Source of the DNA: Panulirus ornatus
Taxonomy: Eukaryota; Arthropoda; Malacostraca; Decapoda; Palinuridae
NCBI RefSeq assembly: GCF_036320965.1
Contig: NC_092269.1
Location: 27,114,187-27,178,186 of the forward strand
Direction of reading: 5' to 3'
Length of the DNA: 64,000 nucleotides
This document shows positions 40,600 through 52,981 of this stretch, piece after piece. How positions within the stretch are numbered: position 1 is the first letter of the stretch; every line of letters starts with the position of its first letter. The notes below the pieces were generated by a model that was not told where the DNA came from, did no database searches, and was given only the letters and a program-made list of their open reading frames with translations. Position numbers and translations under genes: made by a program.

Positions 40600-43458
40600 T
40601 GCTTTGTCGCTGTCTCCCGCTTTTGCGAGGTAGCGCAAGGAAACAGACGAAAGAAATGGCCCAACCCACCCCCATACACATGTATATACATACGTCCACA
40701 CACGCAACTATACATACCTACACAGCTTTCCATGGTCCACCCCAGACGCTTCACATGCCTTGATTCAATCCACTGACAGCACGTCAACCCCGGTATACTA
40801 CATCGCTCCAATTCACTCTATTCCTTGCCCTCCTTTAACCCTCCTGCATGTTCAGGCCCCGATCACACAAAATCTTTTTCACTCCATCTTTCCACCTCCA
40901 ATTTTTCCTCTTCTCCTCGTTCCCTCCACCTCCGACACATATATCCTCTTGGTCAATCTTTCCTCACTCATTCTCTCCATGTGACCAAACCATTTCAAAA
41001 CACCCTCTTCTGCTCTCTCAACCACGCTCTTTTTATTTCCACACATCTCTCTTACCCTTACGTTACTTATTCGATCAAACCACCTCACACCACACATTGT
41101 CCTCAAACATCTCATTTCCAGCACATCCATCCTCCTGCGCACAACTCTATCCATAGCCCACGCCTCGCAAACATACAACGTTGTTGGAACCACTATTCCC
41201 TCAAACATACCCATTTTTGCTTTCCGAGATAATGTTCTCGACTTCCACACATTCTTCAAGGCTCCGAGAATTTTTGCCCCTCCTCCACCCTATGATCCAC
41301 TTCCGCTTCCATGGTTCCATCCGCTGCCAGATCCACTCCCAGATATCTAAAACACTTTACTTCCTCCAGTTTTTCTCCATTCAAACTTACCTCCAAATTG
41401 ACTTGACCCTCAACCCTACTGTACCTAATAACCTTGCTCTTATTCACATTTACTCTTAACTTTCTTCTTTCACACACTTTACAAAACTGAGTCACCAGCT
41501 TCTGCAGTTTCTCACATGAATCAGCCACCAGCGCTGTATCATCAGCGAACAACAACTGACTCACTTCCCAAGCTCTCTCATCCACAACAGACTGAATACT
41601 TTCCCCTCTTTCCAAAATTTTTGCATTCACCTCCCTAACAACCCCATCCATAAACAAATTAAACAACCATGGAGACATCACACACCCCTGCCGCAAACCT
41701 ACATTCACTGAGAACCAATCACTTTCCTCTCTTCCTACACGTACATATGCCTTACATCCTCGATGGAAACTTTTCACTGCTTCTAACAACTTGCCTCCCA
41801 CACCATATATTCTTAATACCTTCCACAGAGCATCTCTATCAACTCTATCATATGCCTTCTCCAGATTCATAAATGCTACATACAAGTCCATTTGCTTTTC
41901 TAAGTATTTCTCACATACATTCTTCAAAGCAAACCCCTGATCCACACATCCTCTACCACTTCTGAAACCACACTGCTCTTCCCCAATCTGATGCTCTGTA
42001 CATGCCTTCACCCTCTCAATCAATACCCTCTCATACAATTACCCAGGAATACTTAACAAACTTATACCTCTGTAATTTGAGCACTCACTCCTATCCCCTT
42101 TGCCTTTGCACAATGGCAGTATGCAAGCATTCGCCAATCCTCAGGCACCTCACCATGAATCATACATACATTAAATAACCTTACCAACCAGTCAACAATA
42201 CATTCACCCCCTTTTTTTATATGATTTCACTGCATTACCATCCAAACCTTCTGCAGTGCCGGCTTTCATCTTCCACAAAGCTTTTACTACCTCTTCTCTG
42301 TTTACCAAATCATTTTCCCTAACCCTCTCACTTTGCATACCACCTCGGCCAAAACTCCCCATATCTGCCACTCTATCATCAAAAACATTCAACAAACCTT
42401 CTGAATACTCATTCTATCTCCTTCTCACATCACCACTACTTGTTATCACCTTCCCATTAGCCCCCTTCACTGAAGTTCCCATTTGCTCCCTTGTCTTACG
42501 CACTTTATTTACCTCCTTCGAAAACATCTTTTCATTCTCCCTAAAATTTAATGATACTCTCTCACTCCAACTCTCATTTGCCCTCTTTTTCACCTCTTAC
42601 ACCTCTTCCCACTCATTTGCATTTTTTCCCTGCAAAAATCGTCCAAATGCCTCCCTCTTCTCTTTCACTAATAATCTTTATTCTTCATCCCACCACTCAC
42701 TACTCTTTCTAATGAACCCACCTCCCACACTTCTCATGCCACAAGCATCTTTTGCGCAAGCCATCACTGCTTCCCTAAATACATCCCATTCCTCCCCCAC
42801 TCCCCTTACCTCCTTTGTTCTCACCTTTTTCCATTCTGTACTCAGTCTCTCCTGGTACTTCCTCACACAAGTCTCCTTCCCAAGCTCACTTACTCTCACC
42901 ACTCTCTTCACCCCAACATTTTCTCTTCTTTTCTGAAAACCATCACAAATCTTCACCTTCGCCTCCACAAGATAATGGTCAGACATCCCTCCACTTGCAC
43001 CTCTCAGCACATTAACATCCAAAAGTCTCTCTTTCGCGCACCTATCAATTAACACGTAATCCAATAACGCTCTCTGGCCATCTCTCCTACTTACATATGT
43101 ATACTTATGTATATCTCGCTTTTTAAACCAGGTATTCCCAATCACCAGTCCTTTTTCAGCACATAAACCTACAAGCTCCTCACCATTTCCAGTTACAACA
43201 CTGAACACCCCATGTATACCAATTATTCCCTCAACTGCCACATTACTCACCTTTGCATTCAATTCACCCCTCACTATAACCCGGTCTTGTGCATCAAAAC
43301 CACTAACATACTCATTCAGCTGCTCCCAAAACACTTGCCTCTCATGATCTTTCTTCTCATGCCCAGGTGCATATTCACCAATAATCACCCATCTCTCTCC
43401 ATCAACTTTCAGTTTTACCCATATCAATCTGGAATTTACTTTCTTACACTCTATTACT
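40600..43458 (-). mobile_element. RTE-like LINE copy L13
   Basis: Minus-strand copy from the endonuclease ([20 protein letters not shown]) to the short 3' UTR. Frames: 43458-42678 (endonuclease with SDH), 42395-42204, 42038-41256 (motif [13 protein letters not shown]) and 41259-40879 (C-terminus). Several indels lie in 42040-42700. Substitutions in the endonuclease include VMGDLNAKV changed to VRGELNAKV, losing the aspartate. The 5' end is fused directly to PLE P5a. Confidence 0.92.
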
Positions 43459-43460
43459 TT

Positions 43461-43827
43461 TGTTGTGTTATCTTTTAGAAGATCATTCATTTTAGATAAA
43501 TAGTTACTTTTGTCTAAAATCACAACAGTGTTAGCCTTATCTGCTTTAGTAATATGTATTTCCTTTTCTTTTTTAAGGTGTTAATAGCTCTCAAGAATCT
43601 TTTAGGGCAATTGGCTTCCACTGGTTTTGACAAACTGGCATACATTAAACCCTTACAGATATTAATATCATCATTACTTAAATTACTGTATTTTTCTAAA
43701 TTAAAAAAAGACTTTGCGACATCAACACAGCTGGCTTCTCTGTTAGAGCACACAAAACTTAAACCATAGCCTAACCCACGCAGGGAATCTTTATCTAGTT
43801 GTTTATTAGACAGGTTTACCACAAAAG
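43461..43827 (-). mobile_element. Penelope-like element fragment P5a
   Basis: Minus-strand segment of the PLE RT N-terminal region (VVNLSNKQLDKDSL to KTNTVVILDKSNY). The frame breaks near 43575. It meets P5b head-on at 43827, where GATG is shared by both sides. Confidence 0.88.
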
Positions 43828-45464
43828 ATGTTGGACTATTACTATGATGAATTAAAGAAAGAAGGCAATAGGCTACAAGTGTTACTAAATCGTAAGTTGG
43901 ACCATCTTATTGAAAACAGCGACTGGACCAAGAACACAAACCCATCTTTTGTGGTAAACCTGTCTAATAAACAACTAGATAAAGATTCCATGTGTGCATT
44001 ATGCTATGGTTTAAGTTTTGTGTGATCTAACAGAGAAGCCAGCTGTGTTGATGTCACAAAGTCTTTTGTAATTTAGAAAAATACGGTAATTTGAGTAATG
44101 ATGATATTAATATCTGTAAGGGTTTAGTGTATGCCAGTTTGTCAAAACCAGTGGAAGCTAATTGCCCTAAAAGATTCATAAGAGCTATTAACACCTTAAA
44201 AAAAGACAAGGATATACATATTACTTAAGCAGATAAGACTAACACTGTTGTGATAGACAAAAGTAACTATCTATCTGAAATGAATGTTCTTCTAAATGAT
44301 AACACAACATATTCGAAACTTAGTAAAAATCCCTTAGGAGCAGTTGATTCTCACTTCAATAAAGAAATGAAGTTGTTGTTGAAAGGTAACAGTTCACTCA
44401 TCAAAAGTTTGCCATCTTTGTCCCCTTCATTGCCATATATGTATGGACTTATCAAAACACATCAACAGAATTTTCCAGTAAGACCTATAGTGAGTTCAGT
44501 AGGCCCCATCATATATGAATTGTCAAAATGGTTAGTTTCTTTATTAAGCCCTTTACTGGGTTAGGTATCAAATTCTAATATCATGAAGAGTGTAGATTTA
44601 GTCAACAAGCGAAACAATATCAATATTCATTTTGATTTCAAACTAGTCACCTTTGATGTTTCCTCACTTTTCACTAAAGTTCCAGCTGATGACCTTTTAG
44701 AATATTTATTTGATGTCTTGGATGATATTCATTTACCTGTTTCAAAGTCTAATTTCACTGAACTGATAAAATTGTGTATAAAAGACTGTGTATTTCAATT
44801 TAATGGAGATTATAGTGCTCAAAAATTTGATATGGCAATTGGTAACCCTCTTTCGCTTGTACTAAGTAATCTTTATATGGAATTTTTCGAAACAAAATTA
44901 CTAAAGGATATCTTACCTTCTAATGCAATTTGGTTTAGGTATGTGGATGATGTTCTTTGTGTTTGGTCAACAAATGAAAATTTACAAATATTTCTCCCCT
45001 TACTTAACAATTTAGTACCTTCAATCAAATTTACTCTAGAAAATGAAAATAATTGTATGTTACCATTTTTAGATTGCATAATCCATAGACAAGGATACAA
45101 GTTTAAGTTTAGCATATACAGAAAACCCACCAATGTATGCTCATATATCCATTATTACTCATCTCAACATGACAGTTAAAGTATCATCATTTCAATCTAT
45201 ATTCCTTAGGGCATTACGTATTTGAAGTCCAGAGTTTATTGATGAGTTTGAAAAGATATATTCTATTGGATCTAAGTTAAAGTACCCTAGATCTTTCATT
45301 GACAAATCCCTTAAGTTAGCAAAGAAATCGTTTTATAGAGTTGAGCCCAAGCCACTCATTGACACCAAGAATCTTTTAGTTCTCCCTTTTTAATGATAAT
45401 TTCACTTTGCTTCCCATGTTGCTTAAATCCTTTAATGTAAATGTTGCTTTAGCAACAATAATAC

Positions 45465-45840
45465 TATAAAGAATATCTTAATCAGGAATTCACCAGAAAA
45501 TTCTCTTGGTTGCATCTATAAAGTTCCTTGTGGAAACTGTGATAAATTTTATGTTGGTCAGACTGGTAAGGATCTTTCTGTTAGACTTAAGCAACATAAA
45601 TATAGTATAAGAACGGGACAAGAATCAAATGTCTTGTTTAATCATGTTAAAAACTATGATCATTGTATTGACTGGAGTAACGCCATCTCAATTATTAACT
45701 CTAACTCTATTACCAACAGATATATCATTGAATCTTCTATTATCAAATACACAAAGAATTATAATCTTAATATTAGTGATGGTCTATACAAATTAGATAA
45801 CTTTATTGTTGATAAGATTTGTAAAATGATAAGTTTATGA
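45465..45840 (+). pseudogene. GIY-YIG endonuclease of P5b (core intact, disconnected)
   Basis: About 125 open codons with CIYKVPCGNC, FYVGQTGK, SVRLKQHKYSIRTGQES and the C-terminal NHVKNYDHCIDW block. First- and second-half tyrosines, the CxxC pair and the following arginine are all present, unlike the copies at 7362 and 12906. Upstream frameshifts prevent its translation as part of the RT protein. Confidence 0.78.
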
Positions 45841-45942
45841 ACGCTCGTTGTATGTTTTAGACAATCACATGTTTACCAAATTTCGTCCTTGCTTCGTCTC
45901 TTCGATGTATATCAACTGACTGTTATATTTTTCCCTTTTGTC

Positions 45943-45983
45943 TCCCCTGATGATGTGATTATTACAGGAAAGTACACTTGGGA
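45943..45983 (+). ncRNA. Candidate hammerhead ribozyme in P5b
   Basis: TCCC, CTGATGA (45947-45953), GAAA (45968-45971), GTACAC, TT, GGGA (45980-45983). The catalytic core is kept. The stem II closing pair is lost (CAC to CAG), so folding may be weaker. Confidence 0.58.
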
Positions 45984-46018
45984 ACTTTTCGTGTTTCATT
46001 TTCCCTGTGGACTCATAG

Positions 46019-46210
<192 letters not shown>

Positions 46211-48197
46211 GCTTTGTCGCTGTCTCCCTCGTTTGCGAGGTAGCGCAAGGAAACAGACGAAAGAAATGGCCCAACCCACCCCCATACACATGTATATACA
46301 TACGTCCACACACGCAAATATACATACCTACACAGCTTTCCATGGTTTACCCCAGACGCTTCACATGCCTTGATTCAATCCACTGACAGCACGTCAACCC
46401 CGGTATACCACATCGCTCCAATTCACTCTATTCCTTGCCCTCCTTTCACCCTCCTGCATGTTCAGGCCCCGATCACACAAAATCTTTTTCACTCCATCTT
46501 TCCACCTCCAATTTGGTCTCCCTCTTCTCCTTGTTCCCTCCACCTCCGACACATATATTCTCTTGGTCAATTTTTCCTCACTCATTCTCTCCATGTGCCC
46601 GAACCATTTCAAAACACCCTCTTCTGCTCTCTCAACCACGCTCTTTTTATTTCCACACATCTCTCTTACCCTTACGTTACTTACTCGGTCAAACCACCTC
46701 ACACCACATATTGTCCTCAAACATCTCATTTCCAGCATATCCATCCTCCTGCGCACAACTCTATCCATAGCCCACGTCTCGCAACCATACAACATTGTTG
46801 GAACCACTATTCCTTCAAACATACCCATTTTTGCTTTCCGAGATAATGTTCTCGACTTCCACACATTCTTCAAGGCTCCCAGAATTTTCGCCCCCTCCCC
46901 CACCCTATGATCCACTTCCGCTTCCGAAGTTCCATCCGCCGACAGATCCACTCCCAGATATCTAAAACACTTTACTTCCTCCAGTTTTTCTCCATTCAAA
47001 CTCACCTCCCAATTGACTTGACCCTCAACCCTACTGTACCTAATAACCTTGCTCTTATTCACATTTACTCTTAACTTTCTTCTTTCACACACTTTACCAA
47101 ACTCAGTCACCAGCTTCTACAGATTCTCACATGAATCAGCCACCAGCGCTGTATCATCAGCGAACAACAACTGACTCACTTCCCAAGCTCTCTCATCCCC
47201 AACAGACTTCATACTTGCCACTCTTTCCAAAACTCTTGCATTCACCTCCCTAACAACCCCATCCATAAACAAATTAAACAACAATGGAGACATCACACAC
47301 CCCTGCCGCAAACCTACATTCACTGAGAACCAATCACTTTCCTCTCTTCCTGCACGTACACATGCCTTACATCCTCGATAAAAACTTTTCACTGCTTCTA
47401 AGAACTTGCCTCCTACACCATATATTCTTAATACCTTCCACAGAGCATCTCTATCAACTCTATCATATGCCTTCTCCAGATCCATAAATGCTACATACAA
47501 ATCCATTTCCTTTTCTAAGTATTTCTCACATACATTCTTCAAAGCAAACACCTGATCCACACATCCTCTACCACTTCTGACACCACACTGCTCTTCCCCA
47601 ATCTGATGCTCTGTACATGCCTTCACCCTCTCAATCAATATCCTCCCATATGATGTAACAGGAATACTCAAAAAACTTATACCTCTGTAATTTGAGCACT
47701 CACTCTTATCTCCATTGCCTTTGTACAATGGCACTATGCACGCATTCCGTCAATCCTCAGGCACCTCAACATGAGTCATACATACATTAAATAACCTTAC
47801 CAACCAGTCAACAATACAGTCACCCCCTTTTTTAATAAATTTCACTGCAATACCATCCAAACGTGCTGCCTTGCCGGCTTTCATCTTCCGGAAAGCTTTT
47901 ACTACCTCTTCTCTGTTTACCAAATCATCTTCCCTAACCCTCTGACTTTGCACACCACCTCGAACAAAACACCCTATATCTGCCACTCTATCATCAAACA
48001 CATTCAACAAACCTTCAAAATACTCACTCCATCTCCTTCTCACATCACCACTACTTGTTATCACCTCCCCATTTGCGCCCTTCACTGAAGTTCCCATTTG
48101 CTCCCTTGTCTTACGCACTTTATTTACCTCCTTCCAGAACATCTTTTCATTCTCCCTAAAATTTAATGATACTCTCTCACCCCAGCTCTCATTTGCC

Positions 48198-48201
<4 letters not shown>
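46211..48201 (-). mobile_element. RTE-like LINE copy L14
   Basis: Minus-strand copy from the linker ([10 protein letters not shown] region) to the short 3' UTR. Frames: 48142-47750, 47734-47117 and 47110-46394. A TGA near 47749 (DWRNAC region) and a TAG at ~47115 (KLQKL region) break one otherwise continuous frame, so only two nonsense changes separate it from an open RT. The 5' end stops in TA repeats. Confidence 0.92.

Positions 48202-48271
<70 letters not shown>
48202..48271. repeat. (TA)n microsatellite
   Basis: About 70 bp of TA between the 5' ends of L14 (minus) and L15 (plus), a head-to-head arrangement like 17613-17652. Confidence 0.95.
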
Positions 48272-48276
<5 letters not shown>

Positions 48277-50945
48277 AATAATTGGTATACATGGGGTGTT
48301 CAGTGTTGTAAATGGAAATGGTGAAGAGCTTGTAGATTTATGTGCTGAAAAAGGACTGATGATTGGGAATACCTGGTTTAAAAAGCGAGATATACAGAAG
48401 TATACATATGTAAGTAGGAGAGATGGCCAGAGAGCGTTATTGGATTACGTGTTAATTGACAGGCGTGCAAAAGAGAGACTTTTGGATGTTAATGTGCTGA
48501 GAGGTGCAACTGGAGGGATGTCTGATCATTATCTTGTGGAGGCAAAGGTGAAGATTTGTATGGGTTTTCAGAAAAGAAGAGTGAATGTTGGGGTGAAGAG
48601 GGTGGTGAGAGTAAGTGAGCTTGAGAAGGAGACCTGTGTGAGGAAGTACCAGGAGAGACTGAGTACGGAATGGAGAAAGGTGAGAACAATGGAAGTGGGG
48701 GGAGTGGGGGAGGAATGGGTTGTATTTAGGGAATCAGTGATGGATTGCGCAAAAGATGCTTGTGGCATGAGAAGAGTGGGAGGTGGGTTGATTAGAAAGG
48801 GTAGTGAGTGGTGGGATGAAGAAGTAAGAGTATTAGTGAAAGAGAAGAGAGAGGCATTTGGACGATTTTTGAAGGGAAAAAATGCAATTGAGTGGGAGAT
48901 GTATAAAAGAAAGAGACAGGAGGTCAAGAGAAAGGTGCAAGAGGTGAAAAAAAGGGCAAATGAGAGTTGGGGTGAGAGAGTATCATTAAATTTTAGGGAG
49001 AATAAAAAGATGTTCTGGAAGGAGGCAAATAAAGTGCGTAAGACAAGGGAGCAAATGGGAACTTCAGTGAAGGGCGCAAATGGGGAGGTGATAACAAGTA
49101 GTGGTGATGTGAGAAGGAGATGGAGTGAGTATTTTGAAGGTTTGTTGAATGTGTTTGATGATAGGGTGCCAGATATAGGGTGTTTTGGTCGAGGTGGTGT
49201 GCAAAGTGAGAGGGTTAGGGAAAATGATTTGGGAAACAGAGAAGAGGTAGTGAAAGCTTTGCGGAAGATGAAAGCCGGCAAAGCAGCAGGTTTGGATGGT
49301 ATTGCAGTGGAATTTATTAAAAAAGGGGGTGACTGTATTGTTGACTGGTTGGTAAGGTTATTTAATGTATGTATGACTCATGGTGAGGTGCCTGAGGATT
49401 GGAGGAATGCGTGCATAGTGCCATTGTACAAAGGCAAAGGGGATAAGAGTGAGTGCTCAAATTACAGAGGTATAAGTTTGTTGAGTATTCCTGGTAAATT
49501 ATATGGGAGGGTATTGATTGAGAGGGTGAAGGCATGTACAGAGCATCAGATTGGGGAAGAGCATTGTGGTTTCAGAAGTGGTAGAGGATGTGTGGATCAG
49601 GTGTTTGCTTTGAAGAATGTATGTGAGAAATACTTAGAAAAGCAAATGGATTTGTATGTGGCATTTATGGATCTGGAGAAGGCATATGATAGAGTTGATA
49701 GAGATGCTCTGTGGAAGGTATTAAGAATATATGGTGTGGGAGGAAAGTTGTTAGAAGCAGTGAAAAGTTTTTATCGAGGATGTAAGGCATGTGTACGTGT
49801 AGGAAGAGAGGAAAGTGATTGGTTCTCAGTGAATGTAGGTTTGCGGCAGGGGTGTGTGATGTCTCCATGGTTGTTTAATTTGTTTATGGATGGGGTTGTT
49901 AGGGAGGTGAATGCAAGAGTTTTGGAAAGAGTGGCAAGTATGAAGTCTGTTGGGGATGAGAGAGCTTGGGAAGTGAGTAAGTTGTTGTTCGCTGATGATA
50001 CAGCGCTGGTGGCTGATTCATGTGAGAAACTGCAGAAGCTGGTGACTGAGTTTGGTAATGTGTGTGAAAGAAGAAAGTTAAGAGTAAATGTGAATAAGAG
50101 CAAGGTTATTAGGTACAGTAGGGTTGAGGGTCAAGTCAATTGGGAGGTGAGTTTGAATGGAGAAAAACTGGAGGAATTGAAGTGTTTTAGATATCTGGGA
50201 GTGGATCTGGCAGCGGATGGAACCATGGAAGCGGAAGTGGATCATAGGGTGGGGGAGGGGGCAAAAATTCTGGGAGCCTTGAAGAATGTGTGGAAGTCGA
50301 GAACATTATCTCGGAAAGCAAAAATGGGTATGTTTGAAGGAATAGTGGTTCCAACAATGTTGTATGGTTGCGAGGCGTGGACTATGGATAGAGTTGTGCG
50401 CAGGAGGATGGATGTGCTGGAAATGAGATGTTTGAGGATAATGTGTGGTGTGAGGTGGTTTGATCGAGTAAGTAACGTAAGGGTAAGAGAGATGTGTGGA
50501 AATAAAAAGAGCGTGGTTGAGAGAGCAGAAGAAGGTGTTTTGAAGTGGTTTGGGCACATGGAGAGGATGAGTGAGGAAAGATTGACCAAGAGTATATATG
50601 TGTCGGAGGTGGAGGGAACAAGGAGAAGAGGGAGACCAAATTGGAGGTGGAAAGATGGAGTGAAAAAGATTTTGTGTGATCGGGGCCTGAACATGAAGGA
50701 GGGTGAAAGGAGGGCAAGGAATGGAGTGAATTGGAGCGATGTGGTATACGGGGATTGACGTGCTGTCAGTGGATTGAAGCAAGGCATGTGAAGCGTCTGG
50801 GGAAAACCATGGAAAGCTGTGTAGGTATGTATATTTGCATGTGTGGACGTATGTATATACATGTGTATGGGGGGGGGGGGTTGGGCCATTTCCTTCGTCT
50901 GTTTCCTTGCGCTACCTCGCAAACGCGGGAGACAGCGACAAAGTA
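48272..50945 (+). mobile_element. RTE-like LINE copy L15, 5'-truncated with long open frame
   Basis: Plus-strand copy beginning in the endonuclease ([14 protein letters not shown]) and running without interruption to the stop at 50758, then the short 3' UTR to GCGACAAAG. The tail is TATAATAAAAGATAAAA followed by TA repeats. The lack of any stop or frameshift over ~2.5 kb suggests recent insertion. Confidence 0.94.
48275..50758 (+). CDS. RTE endonuclease C-terminal part, reverse transcriptase and tail (partial)
   Basis: About 827 codons open. It has the second half of the APE-type endonuclease ([28 protein letters not shown]), a lysine/arginine-rich linker, RT fingers ([10 protein letters not shown]), [10 protein letters not shown], motif [15 protein letters not shown], motif [13 protein letters not shown], motif [13 protein letters not shown] (FADD codons at 49989-50000) and the C-terminal [10 protein letters not shown]. 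The N-terminal ~185 residues are missing, including the catalytic glutamate and GDLNA of the endonuclease. No ATG start is available; the first codons open out of TA repeats. The RT looks intact, the endonuclease does not. Confidence 0.85.
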
Positions 50946-50957
50946 TAATAAAAGATA

Positions 50958-51039
<82 letters not shown>

Positions 51040-51044
51040 TATAT
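50946..51044. repeat. (TA)n microsatellite
   Basis: About 85 bp of TA repeats between the L15 tail and the truncated start of L16, both in plus orientation. Confidence 0.95.
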
Positions 51045-52189
51045 TTATCGAGGATGTAAGGCATGTGTACGTGTAGGAAGAGAGGAAAGTGATTGGTTCT
51101 CAGTGGATGTAGGTTTGCGGCAGGGGTGTGTGATGTCTCCATGGTTGTTAAATTTGTTTATGGATGGGGTTGTTAGGGAGGTGAATGAAAGGGTTTTGGA
51201 AAGAGGGGAAAGTATGAAGTTTGTTGGGGATGAGAGAGCTTGGGAAGTGAGTCAGTTGTTGTTCGCTGATGATACATCGCGGGTGGCTGATTCATGTGAG
51301 AAACTGCAGAAGCTGGTGACTGAGTTTGGTAAAGTGTGTTAAAGAAGAAAGTTAAGGGTAAATGTGAATAAGAGCAAGGTTATTAGGTACAGTAGGGTTG
51401 AGGGTCAAGTCAATTGGGATGTAAGTTTGAATGGAGAAAAACTGGAGGAAGTAAAGTGTTTTAGATATCTGGGAGTGGATCTGGCAGCGGATGGAACCAT
51501 GGAAGCAGAAGTGGATCATAGGGTGGGGGAGTGGGCGAAAATTCTGGGAGCCTTGAAGAATATGTGGAAGTCGAGAACATTATCTCGGAAAGCAAAAATG
51601 GGTATGTTTGAAGGAATAGTGCTTTCAACAATGTTGTATTGTTGCGAGGCGTGGCTATGGATAGAGTTGTGCGCAGGAGGATGGATGTGCTGGAAATGAG
51701 ATGTTTGAGGACAATGTGTGGTGTGAGGTGGTTTGATCGAGTAAGTAATGTAAGGGTAAGAGAGATGTGTGGAAATAAAAAGAGCGTGGTTGAGAGAGCA
51801 GAAGAGGGTGTTTTGAAATGTTTTGGGCACATGGTGAGAATGAGTGAGGTAAGATTGACCAAGAGGATATATGTGTTGGAGGTGGAGGGAACGAGGAGAA
51901 GTGGGAGACCAAATTGGAGGTGGAAAGATGGAGTGAAAAAGATTTTGTGTGATCGGGGCCTGAACATGTAGGAGGGTGTAAGGAGGGCAAGGAAAAGAGT
52001 GAATTGGATCGATGTGGTATACAGGGGTTGACGTGCTGTCAGTGGATTGAATCAGGGCATGTGAAGTGTCTGGGGTAAACCATGGAAAGCTGTGTAGGTA
52101 TGTATATTTGCGTGTGTGGACGTATATATATACATATGTATGGGGGTGGGTTGGGCCATTTCTTTCGTGTGTTTCCTTGCGCTACCTCG

Positions 52190-52193
<4 letters not shown>
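51045..52193 (+). mobile_element. RTE-like LINE copy L16 (3' third)
   Basis: Plus-strand fragment from [12 protein letters not shown] to the 3' UTR. Frames: 51103-51342 ([12 protein letters not shown]), 51364-51699 and 51639-51971. A TAA at ~51341 and a one-base loss near 51655 break the frame. The 3' end stops inside GCGCTACCTCGCTAA, ~35 bp short of the normal end, running into TA repeats. Confidence 0.9.
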
Positions 52194-52794
<601 letters not shown>

Positions 52795-52981
52795 ACTTTG
52801 TCGCTGTCTCCCGCGTTTGCGAAGTAGCGCAAGGAAACAGACGAAAGAAATGGCCCAACCCCCCCCCCCCCATACACATGTACATACACACGTCCACACA
52901 CGCAAATATACATACCTACACAGCTTTCCATGGTTTACCCCAGACGCTTCACATGCCTTGATTCAATCCACTGACAGCACG

